From positions 744,001 to 808,000 of the forward strand of contig JBAJFG010000409.1 in assembly GCA_037903475.1 (NCBI GenBank): a stretch of DNA of 64,000 nt, written 5' to 3'. Positions 59,492-64,000 of the stretch are shown here, piece by piece. The first letter of the stretch is position 1. Every line of letters starts with the position of its first letter. Under the pieces are notes generated by a model, which was given only the letters and a program-made list of their open reading frames with translations, was not told the origin of the DNA and did not search any database. Source of the DNA: Ancylostoma caninum. Its lineage: Eukaryota > Nematoda > Chromadorea > Rhabditida > Ancylostomatidae. Both the position numbers and the translations under genes were made by a program.

Positions 59492-60703
59492 CACTGCCGC
59501 TATACTGCTCGAGGAGTATAGCGGTTTCGGTCGCGGCGTCGCGGCGGCAGTGGCCGTCGTGCGTATTGATCGTGGGCTGGGCGTCGCTAGCGACGGTCGC
59601 CGCTCTCGCCGCTGTCGTCGACAACGGCGACCGTCGGTCGCTCACTGCCCGAAAGACCCTCACTGCCCTACCGATCGACGACAGCGGCGACAGATGTGAG
59701 TTTTCCGTTTTTTAACTGCCTTTTTATGATTTTCTGCAGTTGTTAGTTGTTCTCAATTAAATCAATGTTTCAGGTGAGGCCTACAGTGCGGAACGGAGCT
59801 GTCTGCTGGAGTGGGCTACTTCCGAAAAATGGGGATATCTATCAGGAATCGTAAAAGGAATGTATGAGTGGTTAGGAATAATGGTTTACTATTAGTTTTT
59901 CAAACAATGTTTGTATTTCAATTTACCATGTTCGCTTTTTTTTTTCTTTTTTTGCGTTTGAAATGTTTTCTTTGACAGACCCTCACTGCCCTACCGATGA
60001 GCCTCGGGAAGGGTTCTTTTTCATCTTATTTGCGTTGTGCGAAACACACCGTTTCGTTTTGCTTTTTTTTTTGACGGCGAACATGAAAGACCCTCCCCGA
60101 GGCGCATCAGTAGGGTAGGGAGGTTCTATCGAAGGAATAAATTAATTCAAACGCAAAAAATGAAAAAAAAACCAAACATGGTAAATTGAAACAGAAACAC
60201 AGTTTGAAAAAGTGATAATAAACCATTATTCCTAAACACTCATACCTTCCTCTCACGAATCCTGATAGATATCCCCATTTTTCGAAGGTAGCCCGCCCCA
60301 GTCGACTGCTCCGTTCTGCACTGTAGGCCTCACCCAAAACATTGGTTTAATTGAGAACAACTGCAGAAAACCATAAAAAGACCGAAACCGCTATACTCCT
60401 CGAGGAGTATAGGGGCTTTCATACATTTGCCGCGGCGGCGGCAAAAGTGGGTGCGCGGCAAAAGTTGCCGCCGAGCGGCATGCCGCGCTTTCACACAAAC
60501 GTCGCCCAGCGACAAAATACCCCCTCGACCATTCCTTGCCGCTTGCCGCTGGGCGACGTCGCCGGGCGCCGCGGCAAAAAAGTAAACAAGCTCTTGTCGC
60601 GGCGACGTCGCCGCGGCGCCGCCGCCGCGACGTCGCCGGCCTATGCTTAACCATGGGCGACTGCCGCCGCGGCAAATGTATGAAAGCCACTTATAGCGGC
60701 AGT
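59492..60703. mobile_element. 1.2-kb GC-rich foldback transposon
   Basis: The ends are ACTGCCGCTATA and its complement. The subterminal palindrome CTCGAGGAGTATAGCGG appears near 59508-59525 and again near 60390-60412. Inside, 59735-60005 and 60100-60372 are long inverted arms (GTGAGGCCTACAGTGC, AAAAATGGGGATATCTATCA, TTAGGAATAATGGTTTA). Both arms keep a short frame reading G-E-A-Y-S-A-E-R-S..EKWGYLSG after a splice-like site, possibly a captured exon. The right end adds a CGGCG-rich block. It is related to the repeat at 14455-14690. Confidence 0.7.
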
Positions 60704-61199
60704 CTTAATGTTGAGCGACAAGGCCTCACCACATAGATGTACTGATGATGCATGACCACCTTTACAAAAATGACCACTATGACCTCCCCTTCAATGGATG
60801 GGTGGACGGTGGTTTGAAGAAATAAGCTTGACGCCTTCAGAAACCGAACCTGCAAGCCGCACTGACTGGCGGAGTCTCACTGATGCTGCTTCTTATTTCT
60901 TGCTGGTGAAGATATCTTCTTCCGCTCGGCCAGCGAGATCGTCGCGCGCGCTAGGCGAGCGTCTTTCGTTGTCTGCCTCCTTCGAAAATCGTCTCTCGTC
61001 TGCTCCGCGCCCCGCGAAATTGTGCTCCGGCAGAACCGAGCGACTTTACCGACCTGCATCTTCGAAACTGTACTGTTTCCTTCTGCTCCACGCGCTTGTT
61101 TGAGGTCTCGCTTCTCGCGGAGACCTCAAGCAGGCGCGCGCGACAAGCGAGGGTTTGTCTGAGTAACCAAAGGGAAGTGAAGGAAGAAAATGCAACAAC

Positions 61200-61200
<1 letters not shown>
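60704..61200. other. noncoding spacer, CG-rich
   Basis: The stretch 60840-61145 is rich in CG dinucleotides and contains a short palindrome (TGAGGTCT...AGACCTCA near 61099-61127). No gene was found. Confidence 0.4.

Positions 61201-61293
<93 letters not shown>
61201..61293. repeat. GT dinucleotide microsatellite, 46 units
   Basis: An uninterrupted run of GT, 93 bp long. Open frames across it on both strands are artefacts. Confidence 0.98.
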
Positions 61294-61294
<1 letters not shown>

Positions 61295-61654
61295 CGATAG
61301 AGTGAATTTATCAATTCTCCTTCAACCCCTAACCTGAACTCACAACAGCAGAAAAGGTGTGGATTGACAGGGTGTGGGAGTTACACGAGGGGGGGGGGGG
61401 TGAGAACGTGTTTTCTTTAAGCATTTGCCCGGAGTCAGGATAGGAGGTAGATCAAAGGGACCGTGTGAAGCTTTGTGATATTTTCTAGGGTGCTTTCATA
61501 ACTATAGAACATCCTTCAGTGATCGGCACCTAAAATAACCAGGTAGCCTTTTACTGAGCTCATCGTAGAAACCCTAGATTTTTAAAACTTTATTTTACTG
61601 CTTATGCCATTTTACTGCTTCTGCCTAATTCGCAGTCATGACACACCTTTATGT

Positions 61655-61973
61655 TGTAGCAGGTTTATTAATCACGCAATCAAGGCTTCCGCTTACGCCA
61701 AGTTGAGCAAGATAAGATGGACCGGACACGAGATGCGTCCTTACGAAAGCCGTCGAATAAGAGCCGCCACCGACTAACGTCAAGCGCAGAACAGCAAAAC
61801 TTCCGAGGCGATAGTCAGAGATCTTCATGAAGTCACTCAAGGAAAGATACAATGCTTTTCATGTCCCTGGAACGAAAAGAATCCATTGGACGACTCTGAC
61901 ATGCGAAAGGGACAAGTGGAAGGGTTGCTGGCGCACACTCGGTACATACGAAGATCAACGGGAGTCAAGGTGA
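61655..61973 (+). mobile_element. RTE-type LINE, 3' end remnant
   Basis: The plus-strand reading A-Y-A-K-L-S-K-I-R-W-T-G-H-E-M-R is followed, after breaks, by HWTTLTCERDKWKGCWRTLG and then D-Q-R-E-S-R and TGA. This is the usual C-terminal pattern of RTE-class retrotransposon proteins (K.RW.GHIMR ... CW). The frame is interrupted and the body is missing, so it is a 5'-truncated dead copy. Confidence 0.7.
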
Positions 61974-62644
61974 TCAAGGTGATTGATAGATGTAGTTCTG
62001 ACTTCTGTTTAGTGCAAGAATGTTAACATAAATCGCACGTCACTATTCTGAATTTCCCTGAGATTCTTTTCTGCATGCAATTCTCTTCCTTGACGCATTT
62101 TTCGCCCATCCTCTAGAATGAAGTCCTCTAGAATTAGTCTTCATTTATGGTGTAAAACTCATCACTCGAATTTCAACTCCAGTACGGAGATTCCGACTAG
62201 TGCTGTCTTTGGAATCTCCTCAGGCTTTCGCAATCAAACAGGAAATGCCCTTTCACGTTAGATTTGAATTCAGAATTTGCGTGAGGGCCGACCAACATTG
62301 TTCCTGACACTAAACATGTAGTATCACGTGGACATGACATAGAAAGTCGGAGGAGCCTTCTATGTTGTTGACACCAATACAGAAGCCTTTGGTAATATCG
62401 TAATGAACTGGCATAAAGAGTGCGATTACACATTCTAAAAGCTGCTGACACGTGGAGTGGCCGATAATAGAAATACTATGTTAGTTCCGTTACAAATAAG
62501 GTTACAAATCAAGGCAAATGTACCACGATATTGCAGTTATGTGGCAGCCACCCACAGAGAAATACCAGTCATGTGCTGTAAATATTTTGAAAATGCTTTT
62601 GAATATCAACCAAAAATCGACCACAGCAGCAAGTCAGAAGCCCA
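61974..62644. other. noncoding upstream region of the PGQPQ-repeat gene
   Basis: No gene or repeat is recognised. The end of this stretch probably carries upstream promoter sequences of the next gene. Confidence 0.4.
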
Positions 62645-62652
62645 TATAAAAG
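62645..62652 (+). promoter_or_regulatory. TATA box of the PGQPQ-repeat gene
   Basis: TATAAAAG lies 38 bp before the ATG at 62683, so transcription would begin just before or at the coding start, leaving a very short leader. Confidence 0.55.
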
Positions 62653-62682
62653 AAGCCAGAAGAAACATCTTCATCACTAGTA

Positions 62683-64000
62683 ATGGTTCTAACGGTTCCA
62701 TTCGTAGTGGTGGGTTTTTCGCACAAACCAATCAAATTGAGCTAAACCTCTTGTTTCAGGTAGCGCTCGTCCTCTTCGGAGGAATTGCTGTCGAAGGTCA
62801 GCAAGACCAGCCTCAGCCAGGCCAACCGCAGCCAGGCCAGCCTCAGCCAGGTCAACCTCAGCCGGGTCAACCTCAGCCAGGCCAGCCTCAGCCAGGACAG
62901 CCCCAGCCAGGTCAACCTCAGCCAGATCAGCCCCAGCCAGGACAGCCCCAGCCAGGTCAACCTCAGCCAGGCCAACCCCAGCCAGGTCAACCTCAGCCAG
63001 GACAGCCCCAGCCAGGACAGCCCCAGCCAGGTCAACCTCAGCCAGGCCAGCCTCAGCCAGGACAGCCCCAGCCAGGTCAACCTCAGCCAGGCCAGCCCCA
63101 GCCAGGACAGCCCCAGCCAGGTCAACCTCAGCCAGGCCAGCCTCAGCCAGGACAGCCCCAGCCAGGTCAACCTCAGCCAGGCCAACCTCAGCCAGGACAG
63201 CCCCAGCCAGGTCAACCTCAGCCAGGCCAACCCCAGCCAGGACAGCCCCAGCCAGGTCAACCTCAGCCAGGACAGCCCCAGCCAGGTCAACCTCAGCCAG
63301 GTCAGCCCCAGCCAGGACAGCCCCAGCCAGGTCAACCTCAGCCAGGCCAACCCCAGCCAGGTCAACCTCAACCTCAGCCAGGCCAGCCTCAGCCAGGACA
63401 GCCCCAGCCAGGTCAACCTCAGCCAGGCCAGCCCCAGCCAGGACAGCCCCAGCCAGGTCAACCTCAGCCAGGCCAGCCTCAGCCAGGACAGCCCCAGCCA
63501 GGTCAACCTCAGCCAGGCCAACCTCAGCCAGGACAGCCCCAGCCAGGTCAACCTCAGCCAGGCCAACCCCAGCCAGGACAGCCCCAGCCAGGTCAACCTC
63601 AGCCAGGACAGCCCCAGCCAGGTCAACCTCAGCCAGGTCAGCCCCAGCCAGGACAGCCCCAGCCAGGTCAACCTCAGCCAGGCCAACCCCAGCCAGGTCA
63701 ACCTCAGCCAGGACAGCCCCAGCCAGGACAGCCCCAGCCAGGTCAATTTCAGCCAGGCCAGCCTCAGCCAGGACAGCCCCAGCCAGGTCAACCTCAGCCA
63801 GGCCAACCTCAGCCAGGCCAGCCTCAGCCAGGACAGCCCCAGCCAGGTCAACCTCAGCCAGGCCAGCCTCAGCCAGGACAGCCCCAGCCAGGTCAACTTC
63901 AGCCAGGCCAACCTCAGCCAGGCCAGCCCCAGCCAGGACAGCCCCAGCCAGGACAGCCCCAGCCAGGTCAACCTCAGCCAGGGCAGCCCCAGCCAGGTCA
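62683..64000 (+). CDS. secreted PGQPQ-pentapeptide-repeat protein, 3' end beyond window
   Basis: Exon 1 (62683-62703) encodes M-V-L-T-V-P-F and ends at a GTAGTG donor. A 56-bp intron with a TTGTTTCAG acceptor leads to exon 2 (62760 onward), which completes a signal peptide, VALVLFGGIAVEG, then Q-Q-D. The rest, to the window end, is about 78 tandem copies of P-G-Q-P-Q, open throughout, with one P-D-Q-P-Q, one Q-F-Q-P-G and one P-Q inserted near 63372. Cleavage would leave a proline/glutamine/glycine-only chain, likely extended and extracellular (cuticle, egg or secretion). A block of about 336 bp is duplicated within the array. The plus frame is preferred because it alone begins with a signal peptide. 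A 409-codon minus-strand frame (W-L-R-L-A repeats) is its shadow. Family not recognised; the end is not visible. Confidence 0.75.

Noticed and set aside
61096..61314. Cys-Val and Thr-His repeat frames
   Set aside because: They are translations of the GT dinucleotide run.
62742..63971. 409-codon minus-strand frame of W-L-R-L-A repeats
   Set aside because: It is the antisense of the PGQPQ array. Only the plus strand has a TATA box, signal peptide and splice sites.

Overview
This window is eukaryotic nuclear DNA, almost certainly from a parasitic nematode of the hookworm or strongylid type. The evidence is short GT..AG introns (several of 53-72 bp) with TTTCAG-type acceptors, remnants of nematode chemoreceptor (Srsx-like) genes, degenerate mariner and RTE/CR1-like retroelements, many foldback (MITE-like) repeats, and small secreted proteins with no obvious relatives outside nematodes. 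Most of the 64 kb is repeat-rich noncoding DNA. All gene models here were built by eye from reading frame, splice phase and paralogue comparison.

Layout. 0-3.4 kb: broken pieces of seven-transmembrane chemoreceptor genes and a foldback element. 4.1-7.5 kb: two dead mariner-family transposons, each with terminal inverted repeats and flanking TA. 8-17.9 kb: a TTACATGTAA minisatellite, several inverted-repeat elements, and one minus-strand gene fragment (about 16.5-16.9 kb). 21.2-37.2 kb: a tandem array of four two-exon genes, each with a homologous signal-peptide exon ending S-P-E joined in the same phase to an exon encoding an almost pure threonine tract. These are mucin-like secreted proteins of 120, 46, 62 and 78 residues. 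The introns and spacers hold a 59-bp satellite and more foldback elements.

38.98-41.09 kb: an eight-exon phytanoyl-CoA 2-hydroxylase (PHYH) gene, the only confidently named enzyme. It appears intact, with all iron and 2-oxoglutarate ligands. 42.2-44.2 kb: an inverted-repeat element and a dead LINE on the minus strand. 44.8-56.9 kb: two convergent paralogues of a cysteine-containing secreted protein family that I cannot name. They share exon order, splice phases and conserved cysteines. One intron of the plus copy is almost entirely an ATTC microsatellite. The second intron of the minus copy contains a possible 3.9-kb inverted-repeat-bounded insertion.

57.8-62 kb: degenerate satellites, a 1.2-kb foldback element, a GT microsatellite and an RTE 3' end. 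62.68-64 kb: the 5' part of a secreted protein made of PGQPQ pentapeptide repeats, with a TATA box and a signal peptide split by a 56-bp intron; it runs off the window.

Together the window is one metabolic gene (peroxisomal alpha-oxidation) among three lineage-specific secreted protein families. Low-complexity or duplicated extracellular proteins are the dominant coding theme. No tRNA, rRNA or CRISPR array was recognised.
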